This document shows, one piece after another, positions 1-7,778 of a stretch of DNA of 37,425 nt. Numbering within the stretch: the stretch's first letter is position 1; every line of letters begins with the position of its first letter. The notes under the pieces are model-generated. The model was not told where the DNA came from. It saw only the letters and a program-made list of their open reading frames with translations, and did not search any database. The stretch is taken from positions 1 through 37,425 of the forward strand of contig CAMCTU010000010.1 of assembly GCA_945878525.1 (NCBI GenBank), written 5' to 3'. The translations under genes and the position numbers were made by a program. The DNA comes from Sphingobacterium thalpophilum (lineage in GTDB: Bacteria; Bacteroidota; Bacteroidia; Sphingobacteriales; Sphingobacteriaceae).

Positions 1-141
1 TGCTTTATTTCGTTTTACGGTTCCAGCGGTATTGATTGCCCCGCCAAAAAGAAGAAATTTTTCTGTAAGGGTTGTTTTTCCAGCATCAGGGTGACTAATA
101 ATGGCAAAAGTTTTTCGCTTTTCTATTTCTTGGTTGAGCAT
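1..141 (-). CDS. prfC: Peptide chain release factor 3, N-terminal part (runs off the window)
   Basis: This is the first 47 codons of RF3, the translational GTPase that removes RF1/RF2 from the ribosome after termination. The translation begins [20 protein letters not shown] and continues with [16 protein letters not shown] and NTAGTVK, which is the RF3 P-loop (G1) region with DAGKTT. The rest of the gene lies beyond base 1. I chose ATG at 141 because family members begin about 8-12 residues before the [13 protein letters not shown] block. The frame stays open upstream to another ATG at 258, which would add 39 codons of unrecognisable sequence. No Shine-Dalgarno sequence is evident at either start. 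Identity is secure; the start is less so. Confidence 0.93.
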   Translation of the reverse strand, partial: MLNQEIEKRKTFAIISHPDAGKTTLTEKFLLFGGAINTAGTVKRNKA

Positions 142-291
142 AAGATCATGGAAATGTGAAGTAATCACATCAGGGCTTTTTTGTAAAAATGCAAAGCTAA
201 TAATTTTTGTTGTTTCTGATTGTAATGAACAATGGTTAATGAGGGTTTCAGTATTCATGCCGGAATGACACAAGGGCTTTCGCTACATCCC

Positions 292-487
292 ACTGTCATT
301 CCAGATTTGATCCTACTGTCATTCCGGATTTGATCCTACTGTCATTCCGGATTTGATCCCACTGTCATTCCGGACTTGATCCGGAAGGACTTGATCCGAC
401 TGTCATTCCGGATTTGATCCGACTGTCATTCCGGATTTGATCCGACTGTCATTCCGGACTTGATCCTGTCATTCCGGACTTGATCCG
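292..487. repeat. 23-bp direct tandem repeat array, about 8 units
   Basis: Eight head-to-tail units begin at about 292, 315, 338, 361, 399, 422, 445 and 467. Each starts ACTGTCATTCCGG and ends TTGATCC plus T, C or G. Unit 4 is followed by a partial extra copy (384-398), and the last unit has lost the AC joining it to its neighbour. Every unit carries a small dyad (GGAT-TTG-ATCC). The versions with CTTGATCCGGA form a longer one, TCCGGA-CTTGA-TCCGGA. An inverted core copy (CCGGAATGACA) sits at 260-270 on the prfC side. There are no unique spacers, so this is not a CRISPR. The stretch from 142 to 505 otherwise holds no gene I can support. Confidence 0.95.
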
Positions 488-505
488 GAAGGCCTTGCTC
501 TTACT

Positions 506-1450
506 CTATTTTAAAAATACCTCCGTCGCGCCATAACCAAATCGTTCCTTATGCGCATCCATAAAGGTTTTTACCTGAGCATGTTTGCTGATGATTCGAT
601 ATATTTCATTTCTAAGAGTGCCGTTTCCAGAACCATGAATAAAAATGATGGAAGGAGTTTTATGAACAATTGCAGCATCCAAAGATTTTTTAAAATAGCT
701 TATCTGGATATCCAGAATTTCTGAGCTGTTGAGAAATTGATAGTCATCCCTGAGTTTTTCAATATGCAGGTCAACTTCTTTACCAGGTTTCTCTACTTCA
801 ATCTTTTCTGGATGAGGCCTAAAAAAGCTCTCTTTAAGTTTTTCAGGATCAATTAAAACTTCTTTACTGTCTAGCTGTATTAACCACCCGGCTTGATCAA
901 GTAATTCATGTTGCTTTTTTGCACCGGAGAAATCTTTGGCTTTGAATTTTTCTGTAAACTCAATTGGCTTTTGCATTTCCTCATTACCCGTACTAAAAAA
1001 AAGTGCCTTGATTTTAAATTCAGGCCACAGATCAAGTTCATTTAATGAGCATGAATAAATGTTTTCTGCAGAATTAGCTTTGAGAATCCCGGAATTTTCA
1101 CCTTTCGCCTTGTTCTTTTTTTGGGAGTAAAATGTGAATAGTATTTGCCATGAACTCGAATTGACTAAATGAAAATGGAGTACTGATGGACTTCTTTTAT
1201 CCGGACAAAGAGCAAGATATATACCATTTAGAATAAATTCTGAAGAAATTGCGACTGAGAGGTTCTCTGATGATAGTTTATCAGAAACATCACTCTTACC
1301 ATGTACCCTTGTAACCTGACTGGCTAATACCGGAATTTCAAATCCATCATCATCTGTAACCGCAATGGTGCTTTCATCAATTATGCGTGTGATATAACCT
1401 TCTCTGCGTTCATTAACGAATCGTACGAACTCACCTAATTTATAATTCAT
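506..1450 (-). CDS. DUF2027 and Smr domain protein
   Basis: A 314-residue cytosolic protein of a family common in Bacteroidota. Residues 1 to about 70 (MNYKLGEFVRFVNERREGY...) form the small beta-barrel-like DUF2027 N-terminus. The middle is a poorly conserved beta-rich segment. From about residue 227 to the end is an Smr domain, with DLHIEKL and the nuclease-associated block FIHGSGNGTLRNEI, the HGxGxGxLR motif of MutS2-type Smr domains. Smr domains nick or bind nucleic acids, but the role of this combination is not established. The gene stands alone, transcribed toward prfC, with a TAnnTTTG element about 42 bases upstream of its ATG. The ATG at 1450 matches the usual family start. Confidence 0.88.
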   Translation of the reverse strand: MNYKLGEFVRFVNERREGYITRIIDESTIAVTDDDGFEIPVLASQVTRVHGKSDVSDKLSSENLSVAISSEFILNGIYLALCPDKRSPSVLHFHLVNSSSWQILFTFYSQKKNKAKGENSGILKANSAENIYSCSLNELDLWPEFKIKALFFSTGNEEMQKPIEFTEKFKAKDFSGAKKQHELLDQAGWLIQLDSKEVLIDPEKLKESFFRPHPEKIEVEKPGKEVDLHIEKLRDDYQFLNSSEILDIQISYFKKSLDAAIVHKTPSIIFIHGSGNGTLRNEIYRIISKHAQVKTFMDAHKERFGYGATEVFLK

Positions 1451-1491
1451 AATTGCGGATTTGGATAATTTTGTAAATCGGATATGAAATA

Positions 1492-1499
1492 CAAATTTA
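1492..1499 (-). promoter_or_regulatory. Putative -7 element for the DUF2027-Smr gene
   Basis: TAAATTTG on the minus strand fits the Bacteroidota -7 consensus TAnnTTTG and would give a leader of about 35 bases. I see no clear -33 TTTG box at the right distance. Confidence 0.4.
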
Positions 1500-1589
1500 T
1501 GAAAATTAACCTCCTTAAATCCGAATATGAAAGATCATTGCAAAATCCTGCTAGCTCTTTCCATTTGTATTGTATATTAGTCTTGCATT

Positions 1590-1811
1590 ATGATTTTAGA
1601 TCAGCCAAATAATCCCCTTCACGGAAAAACACTTGAAACGATAATGATTCATCTTGTGAACCATTATGGATGGGATAAGCTTGGCAGATTAATCAGGATC
1701 AATTGCTTTAATGAGAATCCGGATATTTCTTCTAGTTTGAAATTTCTTAGAAAAACGGATTGGGCGCGTAAAAAGGTTGAAGAGCTTTACATCAGAACGA
1801 TCGACAATTGA
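1590..1811 (+). CDS. DUF2132 (VF530-type) small protein
   Basis: A 73-residue cytosolic protein that matches the VF530/DUF2132 family along its length. The conserved start [10 protein letters not shown] is followed by the H-x-V-x-x-YGW block ([17 protein letters not shown]) and ends near the family's [10 protein letters not shown] helix. Family members are small DNA-binding-like helical proteins of unknown function, found singly in many bacteria. The frame has no signal peptide or membrane segment. Its 3' end lies 37 bases before the lipoprotein start and probably contributes promoter sequence for it. The function is unknown and none is claimed. Confidence 0.85.
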   Translation: MILDQPNNPLHGKTLETIMIHLVNHYGWDKLGRLIRINCFNENPDISSSLKFLRKTDWARKKVEELYIRTIDN

Positions 1812-1821
1812 TGTCGATTTA

Positions 1822-1829
1822 TATCTTTG
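1822..1829 (+). promoter_or_regulatory. Putative -7 element for the DUF3347 lipoprotein
   Basis: TATCTTTG fits TAnnTTTG and lies 19 bases before the ATG at 1849, overlapping the region just after the DUF2132 stop. It supports the shorter start of the next gene, because a start at 1777 would lie upstream of this promoter. Confidence 0.45.
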
Positions 1830-1848
1830 TATCATAAAATCAATTATT

Positions 1849-2391
1849 ATGAACAGTTTCAGATTATTTTTTTCAGTTTTTGCAATTATTGGATCTTTAT
1901 TTGCCTGTAATCAGGCTAAAGAATCTAAAGACTCTTCCATAGCAGACTCAACAATAGTTCAACCTGTAGCGTTAATTCCTGTCGAGTTAAAGGATAGCCT
2001 TAATGCTAAGGTTTACAACCATTACATACAATTAAAAGATTTGCTGGTTGCTTCCGATTCTGCAAAAGTTAAAACTGCAGCATCTGATTTAGCCATTGCT
2101 TTAGGTAAGCTAACTGGCTTTGGTAGCACAGCAGTTTTGGTCGAAAAAATTGCTAACTCTAAAGATTTATCAGAACAACGTATCAATTTTACTGCCTTGA
2201 GTAATGATATGATTAATTTGGTGAAAAAATCAGAGATTGCTTCAGGTAAAATTTATGTCCAATATTGTCCGATGGCTAATGAAGGAATAGGTGGATACTG
2301 GCTTTCTTCTCAAGAGGAAATCATGAATCCTTATTACGGTGATGATATGCTCCATTGTGGTGAAGTCAAGGAGACAATTGCAAAAAAATAA
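1849..2391 (+). CDS. DUF3347 domain lipoprotein
   Basis: A 180-residue exported lipoprotein. MNSFRLFFSVFAIIGSLFAC is a signal peptide ending in a lipobox, with the lipidated Cys at residue 20 followed by NQAKESKDSS. The mature part carries the DUF3347 fold: a helical segment starting DSLNAKVYNHYIQLKDLLV, then the diagnostic C-terminal block VQYCPMANE...GGYWLSS...NPYYGDDMLHCGEV. The Cys-Pro-Met, Met and Cys residues in that block suggest metal (often copper-linked) binding, because the domain also occurs with CusB-type efflux proteins. That is inference. The frame extends back to 1777, but the ATG at 1849 gives the signal peptide at the N-terminus and sits behind a -7 element. No efflux genes are adjacent. 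Confidence 0.88.
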   Translation: MNSFRLFFSVFAIIGSLFACNQAKESKDSSIADSTIVQPVALIPVELKDSLNAKVYNHYIQLKDLLVASDSAKVKTAASDLAIALGKLTGFGSTAVLVEKIANSKDLSEQRINFTALSNDMINLVKKSEIASGKIYVQYCPMANEGIGGYWLSSQEEIMNPYYGDDMLHCGEVKETIAKK

Positions 2392-2419
2392 TCCTGATTA
2401 GAACAAAGTGAAATTACTT

Positions 2420-2453
2420 TATTTCAACATTTCCAGATCCATGTGTTGAAATA
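2420..2453. terminator. 10-bp inverted repeat between the DUF3347 gene and gltA
   Basis: TATTTCAACA (2420-2429) and TGTTGAAATA (2444-2453) are perfect inverted arms around a 14-base loop, 29 bases after the lipoprotein stop. No T-run follows on the plus strand, so it may be a weak terminator, an mRNA 3' stabiliser, or a protein site. The run of T at about 2479-2487 is not attached to it. Confidence 0.45.
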
Positions 2454-2551
2454 TTCCACTTAATTTCAGGCTATCAATTTTTTTTTTGATTTTTTAACAA
2501 AAATATTGCAAAACCTTGTGTCAAAAATAGTTCAAAAGCGCACATAATTAT

Positions 2552-2559
2552 TAGTTTTG
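2552..2559 (+). promoter_or_regulatory. Putative -7 element for gltA
   Basis: TAGTTTTG fits TAnnTTTG and ends 21 bases before the gltA ATG, implying a very short leader. The -33 region has no clear TTTG at normal spacing. Confidence 0.45.
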
Positions 2560-2580
2560 TGAATCAACTATTAGAATTTT

Positions 2581-3867
2581 ATGTCAGAATCAGCTTCCTT
2601 AAAAATAGGAGAACAAACTTACGAACTGCCAATCATTACTGGTACTGAAGATGAAAAGGCTATAGATATTTCAAAGCTTCGGGATTCAAGTGGGTATATT
2701 ACGATTGATTCCGGTTACAAAAACACGGGTGCAACTAAAAGTGCCATTACATTTTTGGATGGGGAAGAAGGTATATTAAAATACAGAGGATATGGAATTG
2801 AAGAATTAGCAGAGAAATCTACTTTTATTGAAGTTGCTTATCTTTTGATATATGGTGAATTGCCTTATCAAGCACAACTTGACGGCTTTCAATCAAGTAT
2901 TTCAAGACATACATTGATTCATGAAGACATGAAGAAATTTTTTGATGGCTTTCCATCAAAATCTCATCCTATGGGTCAACTTTCTTCATTGATATGTTCG
3001 CTGTCATCATTTTATCCAGAATCATTAAATGCCAAGCAAACTCCTGAGGAACAAAACCTGACAATCATTAAGTTAATTGCAAAAATGACTACAGTTGTTT
3101 CTTGGATTTACAAAAAATCGCTTGGACATCCTATCATATATCCGCAAAACAACCTTGATTATGTAAGTAATTTTTTGAACATGACTTTTGGTCAGCGTAC
3201 AGAACTGATCCAAATGGATCCTGTAGTTGTGAAAGCAATGAATGTATTGTTTATCCTTCATGCTGATCATGAACAAAATTGCTCAACTTCAACTGTTCGT
3301 ATGGTTGGATCATCCGATTGTAACTTATATGCATCAATTTCTGCAGGTATTTCAGCGCTTTGGGGTCCACTTCATGGTGGAGCTAATCAGGCAGTAATTG
3401 AGATGCTTGAACAGATTAAAAACGATGGTGGCGACACCGATAAGTGGATTAATAAAGCAAAAGATAAAAATGATGGCTTCCGATTGATGGGATTCGGTCA
3501 TCGCGTGTACAAAAACTTTGATCCGCGTGCAAAGATTATTAAAAAAGCATGTGATGAAATATTGGACAAATTGGGTATCGCTGACCCTGTGCTTGACATA
3601 GCTAAAAAGCTCGAAAATGCAGCATTGAATGATCCATATTTTGTTGATCGCAAGCTTTATCCAAATGTAGATTTCTATTCGGGGATTATTTACCGTGCTT
3701 TAGGATTTCCAACAGATATGTTCACTGTTCTATTTGCTTTAGGACGTTTGCCGGGTTGGATTGCTCAATGGAAGGAAATGCGTGAGAACAAAGAGCCGAT
3801 TGGCAGACCTAGACAGATATATACAGGCGAAACGGTACGTAACTACGTTGATCTGAAAAACCGATAG
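2581..3867 (+). CDS. gltA: Citrate synthase (type II)
   Basis: A 428-residue enzyme that condenses oxaloacetate and acetyl-CoA to citrate, the entry step of the TCA cycle. Full length matches hexameric-type bacterial citrate synthases. The catalytic triad is visible: His265 in PLHGGANQ, His307 in GFGHRVYKNFDPRA and Asp364 in PNVDFYSG. The substrate-binding block HADHEQNCSTSTVRMVGS is also present. The N-terminal small beta domain with the ITGTEDEKAIDIS stretch is typical of the Gram-negative form. The gene is monocistronic, with its own -7 element upstream and a strong terminator downstream. The ATG at 2581 matches the usual start. Confidence 0.98.
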   Translation: MSESASLKIGEQTYELPIITGTEDEKAIDISKLRDSSGYITIDSGYKNTGATKSAITFLDGEEGILKYRGYGIEELAEKSTFIEVAYLLIYGELPYQAQLDGFQSSISRHTLIHEDMKKFFDGFPSKSHPMGQLSSLICSLSSFYPESLNAKQTPEEQNLTIIKLIAKMTTVVSWIYKKSLGHPIIYPQNNLDYVSNFLNMTFGQRTELIQMDPVVVKAMNVLFILHADHEQNCSTSTVRMVGSSDCNLYASISAGISALWGPLHGGANQAVIEMLEQIKNDGGDTDKWINKAKDKNDGFRLMGFGHRVYKNFDPRAKIIKKACDEILDKLGIADPVLDIAKKLENAALNDPYFVDRKLYPNVDFYSGIIYRALGFPTDMFTVLFALGRLPGWIAQWKEMRENKEPIGRPRQIYTGETVRNYVDLKNR

Positions 3868-3889
3868 TTTTTTAAGAATCCTGTAACAT

Positions 3890-3925
3890 AAACTCCGTTA
3901 GATTTCTCTCTCGGAGTTTTTTTTT
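3890..3925 (+). terminator. Intrinsic terminator of gltA
   Basis: AAACTCCG (3890-3897) and CGGAGTTT (3912-3919) pair perfectly and run straight into nine T residues (3917-3925). This is a classical rho-independent terminator 23 bases after the citrate synthase stop. Confidence 0.9.
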
Positions 3926-3986
3926 GCCTTCTGGTTTAGGTTTTAAACGCTTAAATTCTCGATTTTATGTTGTTGCAACATCATAA

Positions 3987-5261
3987 TTACATTAATATTC
4001 CTGCGATGGTTGCAGATAGGTAGGAGGCAAGTGTCCCACATATAAGTGCTCTCATTCCAAGTTTTGCGAGGTCAGTCCTTCTTTCAGGCGACAATTCTCC
4101 AATTCCTCCAACCTGAATTGCTATAGAACTGAAATTCGCAAAACCACATAATGCAAAACTTGTGATCAGGATAGTTTTAGGATCAAGAGTTGCTTTGATT
4201 TTTGCAAGATCAAGATAAGCTACAAATTCATTAATCACCATTTTGGTACCCATTAATGATCCTGCTATCTGTATATCTTTGCCTGGTACCCCCATTGTAT
4301 AAGCAAAAATGGAGAAAAGTGAACCCAAAATTTGATTTAAACTAAGTGTCTGTAAGTTAATTCCAATAAAAGATAGAGTCAAACCAAGACTATGCAGGCC
4401 ATATCCAATTTTTCCAAGCACAAAATCAACCAATGCTATGATTGCGATAAAACCAATCAGCATCGCTACAACATTCAATCCTACTTTTAATCCATCACTT
4501 GCTCCATGTGAGATGGCATCCACCAGATTTGCATTAGTCTTTTTGATTTCTAAGGATACTCTTCCTTTGGTTTCAGAGATCTCTGTTTCAGGCCATACGA
4601 TCTTGGAAATAACCAATGCGGCTGGCGCAGCCATTAAGCTTGCAGCTATTAAGTACTCAGCAGGTACACCCAATGCAATATAGACAGCCATCACACCACC
4701 AGCAATACATGCCATACTACCTGTCATTGATGCTAATAATTCAGACATTGTCATCCCTTTTAAATACGGTTTGATCATAATCTGCGCTTCAACTTGTCCA
4801 ACAAATGCACTAGCTACATTTGAAAGTGCTTCAGATCCTGAAACCCCCATTAATTTGTAGACTATGTAAGCAATAAACTTAACAATACGCTGCATAATTC
4901 CCAGGTAGTAGGCAATGCTGACTAATACTGCTACAAATATGATTGTAGGAATTATATTAAAGAAGAAAATAAACTCATTGCCGTTTCCAAAAGCCTTGCT
5001 CATATTAGTTGTATCGACCAATGGGCCAAAAACAAATGCAGCTCCAGCCTGAGAAAAATTCAGAATTTCGGTAACTGCAACTCCAAGCCAGGCAAAAATA
5101 CTTTTTCCAATAGGGATTTTAAGTATAAATATTGCAAGGGAGATTTGAATGGCCAAACCAGAAAATACTAGCTTGTAATTTATTGCTTTTCTATTATTTG
5201 ACATCAGAAAGGCAATTGCAAAAATGAGTACAACACCAATCAGACCGGTAAATCTCTCCAT
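3987..5261 (-). CDS. Concentrative nucleoside transporter (CNT/NupC family)
   Basis: A 424-residue inner-membrane protein that imports nucleosides with H+ or Na+. The sequence is hydrophobic throughout with about ten membrane segments. The family's substrate-binding regions are visible: GVSGSEALSNVASAFVGQVEA near residues 140-160, the following KPYLKGMTMSEL, and later MGTKMVINEFVAYLDL, which has the NEF element of CNTs. The C-terminal ALCGFANFSSIAIQVGGIG is also a CNT signature. The ATG at 5261 starts directly in the first membrane segment region. The gene is convergent with gltA. No nucleoside-catabolism gene is adjacent, so the exact substrate cannot be named. Confidence 0.93.
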   Translation of the reverse strand: MERFTGLIGVVLIFAIAFLMSNNRKAINYKLVFSGLAIQISLAIFILKIPIGKSIFAWLGVAVTEILNFSQAGAAFVFGPLVDTTNMSKAFGNGNEFIFFFNIIPTIIFVAVLVSIAYYLGIMQRIVKFIAYIVYKLMGVSGSEALSNVASAFVGQVEAQIMIKPYLKGMTMSELLASMTGSMACIAGGVMAVYIALGVPAEYLIAASLMAAPAALVISKIVWPETEISETKGRVSLEIKKTNANLVDAISHGASDGLKVGLNVVAMLIGFIAIIALVDFVLGKIGYGLHSLGLTLSFIGINLQTLSLNQILGSLFSIFAYTMGVPGKDIQIAGSLMGTKMVINEFVAYLDLAKIKATLDPKTILITSFALCGFANFSSIAIQVGGIGELSPERRTDLAKLGMRALICGTLASYLSATIAGILM

Positions 5262-5332
5262 AGGAATATTGAATTCTGATTAAAACGTGAAATTTAGAAA
5301 TAAGAATTAGAAAAACTACTTTTTAAAGAAAA

Positions 5333-5929
5333 TTATGATGATTTTCTCCTCGAAAGTTCATCACGTATTTTAGCAGCTTTTTCGTAGGCTTCATCAGCTA
5401 AGGCATTCTTAAGCTTCGTTTTCAATTCATCTTCAGTAAGTGAGCTGAAATTTATACTTGTAGTGCCAGCTTTTTCTTCAGATGGAGCTTCTATGTTCTC
5501 TAAAAACACAAACTGATTGCCTTCTATTACGATACCTGCGGTAGCTAAGATAAATTCATAGGTATAAATTGGACAGTCAAATCTTACAGCCAGGGCAATT
5601 GCATCAGAGGTTCTTGAATCTATCTCAGAAGATTTTTTACCATCAGAACAGATTAATTTGGCAAAAAATATTCCGTCAACAAGATTATAGATGATCACCT
5701 CCTGAATGTTTATGCTGTAAGAGCTTGCTAATGATTTGAATAGATCATGAGTCAGGGGACGACTTGGGGTCATCTTCTCAATTTCAATGGCAATTGCCTG
5801 TGCTTCAAAAGCTCCAATAATAATGGGAAGTCTTCTGCGGCCGTTGATTTCGCCTAGTACAAGAGCATAAGCCCCCGACTGGGTTTGGCTATAAGAAAGA
5901 CCTACAATATCTAATTTTAGTTTCTTCAT
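5333..5929 (-). CDS. Bifunctional nuclease domain protein with C-terminal UVR motif
   Basis: A 198-residue protein. Residues 1 to about 135 are a bifunctional nuclease (BFN, DUF151) domain: MKKLKLDIVGLSYSQ, then LPIIIGAFEAQAIAIE with the glycine-acid core, and SRTSDAIALAVRFDCPIY near residue 105. Residues about 158-195 form a UvrB/UvrC-type motif (DELKTKLKNALADEAYEKAA) of the kind that mediates protein-protein contacts. The fusion is normal in Bacteroidota. BFN proteins from some plants and bacteria degrade nucleic acids, but the physiological role here is unknown. It lies 43 bases downstream of etfA on the same strand, with a TAnnTTTG element of its own, so it may be read both with etfBA and independently. 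Confidence 0.88.
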   Translation of the reverse strand: MKKLKLDIVGLSYSQTQSGAYALVLGEINGRRRLPIIIGAFEAQAIAIEIEKMTPSRPLTHDLFKSLASSYSINIQEVIIYNLVDGIFFAKLICSDGKKSSEIDSRTSDAIALAVRFDCPIYTYEFILATAGIVIEGNQFVFLENIEAPSEEKAGTTSINFSSLTEDELKTKLKNALADEAYEKAAKIRDELSRRKSS

Positions 5930-5939
5930 TAAATTGGCT

Positions 5940-5947
5940 CAAAATTA
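5940..5947 (-). promoter_or_regulatory. Putative -7 element for the bifunctional nuclease gene
   Basis: TAATTTTG on the minus strand ends 10 bases before the ATG at 5929, inside the short gap after etfA. If used, transcription would start only a few bases before the start codon. Confidence 0.35.
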
Positions 5948-5972
5948 AAAGAACTCAAGATTGCCCGGATGA

Positions 5973-6950
5973 TTATGAAATTGATTTATAAGCCTTTACC
6001 GACTCAATTAATTTGGGTACTACATCAAAGGCATCACCAACGATTCCGTAATCAGCTACTTTGAAAAAAGGAGCTTCCGGATCTTTATTGATTACAACGA
6101 TAGTTTTAGATGAACTGACACCTGCAAGGTGTTGTATTGCCCCGGAAATACCAATAGCTATATATAAGTTAGGACTCACAGCAATACCGGTTTGTCCGAC
6201 ATGTTCTTCATGAGGTCGCCATCCTGCATCAGAAACTGGTTTGGAACAAGCCGTAGCCGCTCCTAATAAAGAAGCTAATTCTTCTATCATAGCCCAATTT
6301 TCCGGGCCTTTCATTCCCCTGCCTGCTGATACTACTAGTTCAGCATCAGGTAATGCAATTTTATCACTAGCTCTCACAATATCAGTGATCATTGTACTAA
6401 AGTCAGATTCCTTAAATTCAGGAGTGAAATCTTCCACTTTAGCTGCACTTCCAATTTCTTTTAATTGGTATGAATTTGGATTTAATGTGATAACCTTTAT
6501 TGATGACATGAGTTCAACTGTTGCGAATGCCTTTCCTGAAAATGCTGTTTTCTTAATTAAGAATTTACCATTTTCGATTTCAGGTAAGTCGACAGCTGAA
6601 TCGGCAAGTCCTGCTTTTAGTTTCACAGCAACACGAGGCGCAAGTCCTTTGGCGCTGAATGAATTGGATAGTACTATGACTGTTGAACCTTCTTTTTCCA
6701 CTGCTTCAGCAATGATAGAAGCATATGCCTGATTAACAAAGGACTTTAACTTATCATTTGAAACATTGAGCACCTTCGATGCGCCAAATTTACCCAAATT
6801 GACTAAATTATCCTGATTTACATTTCCTATTGAAATTGCAATCAATTCTGTATTTAACTGTTCTGCAATGGCAGCGGCATAGGAAACTACCTCAAAGATG
6901 GATTTCTTAAATTTGCCTTCTGCATTTTCTACATATACTAAAACTGACAT
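5973..6950 (-). CDS. etfA: Electron transfer flavoprotein subunit alpha
   Basis: A 325-residue ETF alpha subunit. With EtfB it carries electrons from acyl-CoA and other dehydrogenases to the quinone pool. The N-terminal half is the Rossmann-like ETF domain (MSVLVYVENAEGKFKKS...). The C-terminal half is the FAD domain, with AGRGMKGPENW, KPVSDAGWRPHEEHVGQTG, the SGAIQH element near residue 265, and VINKDPEAPFFKVADYGIVGD. All the signature FAD contacts appear intact. It follows etfB by 45 bases on the same strand, an etfB-etfA operon. Confidence 0.97.
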   Translation of the reverse strand: MSVLVYVENAEGKFKKSIFEVVSYAAAIAEQLNTELIAISIGNVNQDNLVNLGKFGASKVLNVSNDKLKSFVNQAYASIIAEAVEKEGSTVIVLSNSFSAKGLAPRVAVKLKAGLADSAVDLPEIENGKFLIKKTAFSGKAFATVELMSSIKVITLNPNSYQLKEIGSAAKVEDFTPEFKESDFSTMITDIVRASDKIALPDAELVVSAGRGMKGPENWAMIEELASLLGAATACSKPVSDAGWRPHEEHVGQTGIAVSPNLYIAIGISGAIQHLAGVSSSKTIVVINKDPEAPFFKVADYGIVGDAFDVVPKLIESVKAYKSIS

Positions 6951-6995
6951 ATATTTTTCTTTTTAGGCTTAGATTGTCTTAATTAATTTATAGCT

Positions 6996-7733
6996 CTAAA
7001 TTACTTTCGATTTTGAATGTAATAGGTCAATCAGCTTTTCGGTTTCATCTGTTCCAAGCATTGTAACTGAACCGCGGGGTGCAGGTGTCGCATAAGATTT
7101 GAAATCGACCAGCTTTTCAACAGAAAAAGCTTCAACTACTATCAAAGGCTTTGTTCTTGCAGACATAATTCCTCGCATATTAGGAATCTTCGGTTCAGCT
7201 ACACCTTCAGCGCAACTTGCAACAAAAGGGAATGAAACATTTAACATTTCCTTACCACCTTCTATTTCACGGACAAGATTCGCCTTATTTCCTTCAATTT
7301 CTAATTTTTTAATGATTGAAATAGATGGAATATCCAATAATTCAGCAATCATTGCAGCGAGTTGAGAACCATTGTAATCAATTGATTCCCGTCCTGTAAG
7401 TATCATTTCAAAACCTTTATTCCTGGCATAATCAGCAATTTGTGCTGCAACAAAATAGGCATCTCTTGGTGCTGAATTGATCCTTACTGCATCATCTGCA
7501 CCAATTGCAAGTGCCTTTCTTATGGTTGGCTCAGAACTAGTTTCTCCAACATGTATAATGGTCACAGTACCTTTATCGCCTTCAGTCAACTCAATGGCGC
7601 AGGCGAGGGCAATTTCATCGTAAGGATTCAAAATATATTGAACTCCTGTGGTATTGAATTGGGTATTATCGCCGTTAAAAGTTATTTTTGTTGTGGTATC
7701 TGGAACGTTACTGACACAAACTAATATTTTCAT
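6996..7733 (-). CDS. etfB: Electron transfer flavoprotein subunit beta
   Basis: A 245-residue ETF beta subunit, partner of EtfA in the soluble FAD/AMP heterodimer. It begins MKILVCVSNVPDTTTKITF. Signature stretches include LNPYDEIALACAIEL, the GADDAVRI block, GRESIDYNGSQLAAMIAELL and the conserved RGIMSARTKP near the C-terminus. The open frame continues to an ATG at 7787. The ATG at 7733 gives the standard N-terminus, and the extra residues would overlap the divergent TPR gene. A TAnnTTTG element lies 17 bases upstream of the chosen start. Confidence 0.96.
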   Translation of the reverse strand: MKILVCVSNVPDTTTKITFNGDNTQFNTTGVQYILNPYDEIALACAIELTEGDKGTVTIIHVGETSSEPTIRKALAIGADDAVRINSAPRDAYFVAAQIADYARNKGFEMILTGRESIDYNGSQLAAMIAELLDIPSISIIKKLEIEGNKANLVREIEGGKEMLNVSFPFVASCAEGVAEPKIPNMRGIMSARTKPLIVVEAFSVEKLVDFKSYATPAPRGSVTMLGTDETEKLIDLLHSKSKVI

Positions 7734-7750
7734 ATCTAATTCTGTTTCTG

Positions 7751-7758
7751 CAAATCTA
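7751..7758 (-). promoter_or_regulatory. Putative -7 element for etfBA
   Basis: TAGATTTG on the minus strand, in the 45-base divergent gap with the TPR gene. It ends 17 bases before the etfB ATG and argues against the longer etfB start at 7787. Confidence 0.45.
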
Positions 7759-7778
7759 CTCAAAAATGCCAAATTAAA

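Noticed and set aside
292-487. Repeat array as a CRISPR
   Set aside because: The units are contiguous 23-mers with no unique spacers and no cas genes nearby.
1777-1848. Longer start for the DUF3347 protein
   Set aside because: It would place the signal peptide inside the protein and overlap the DUF2132 gene, with a -7 element lying downstream of that start.
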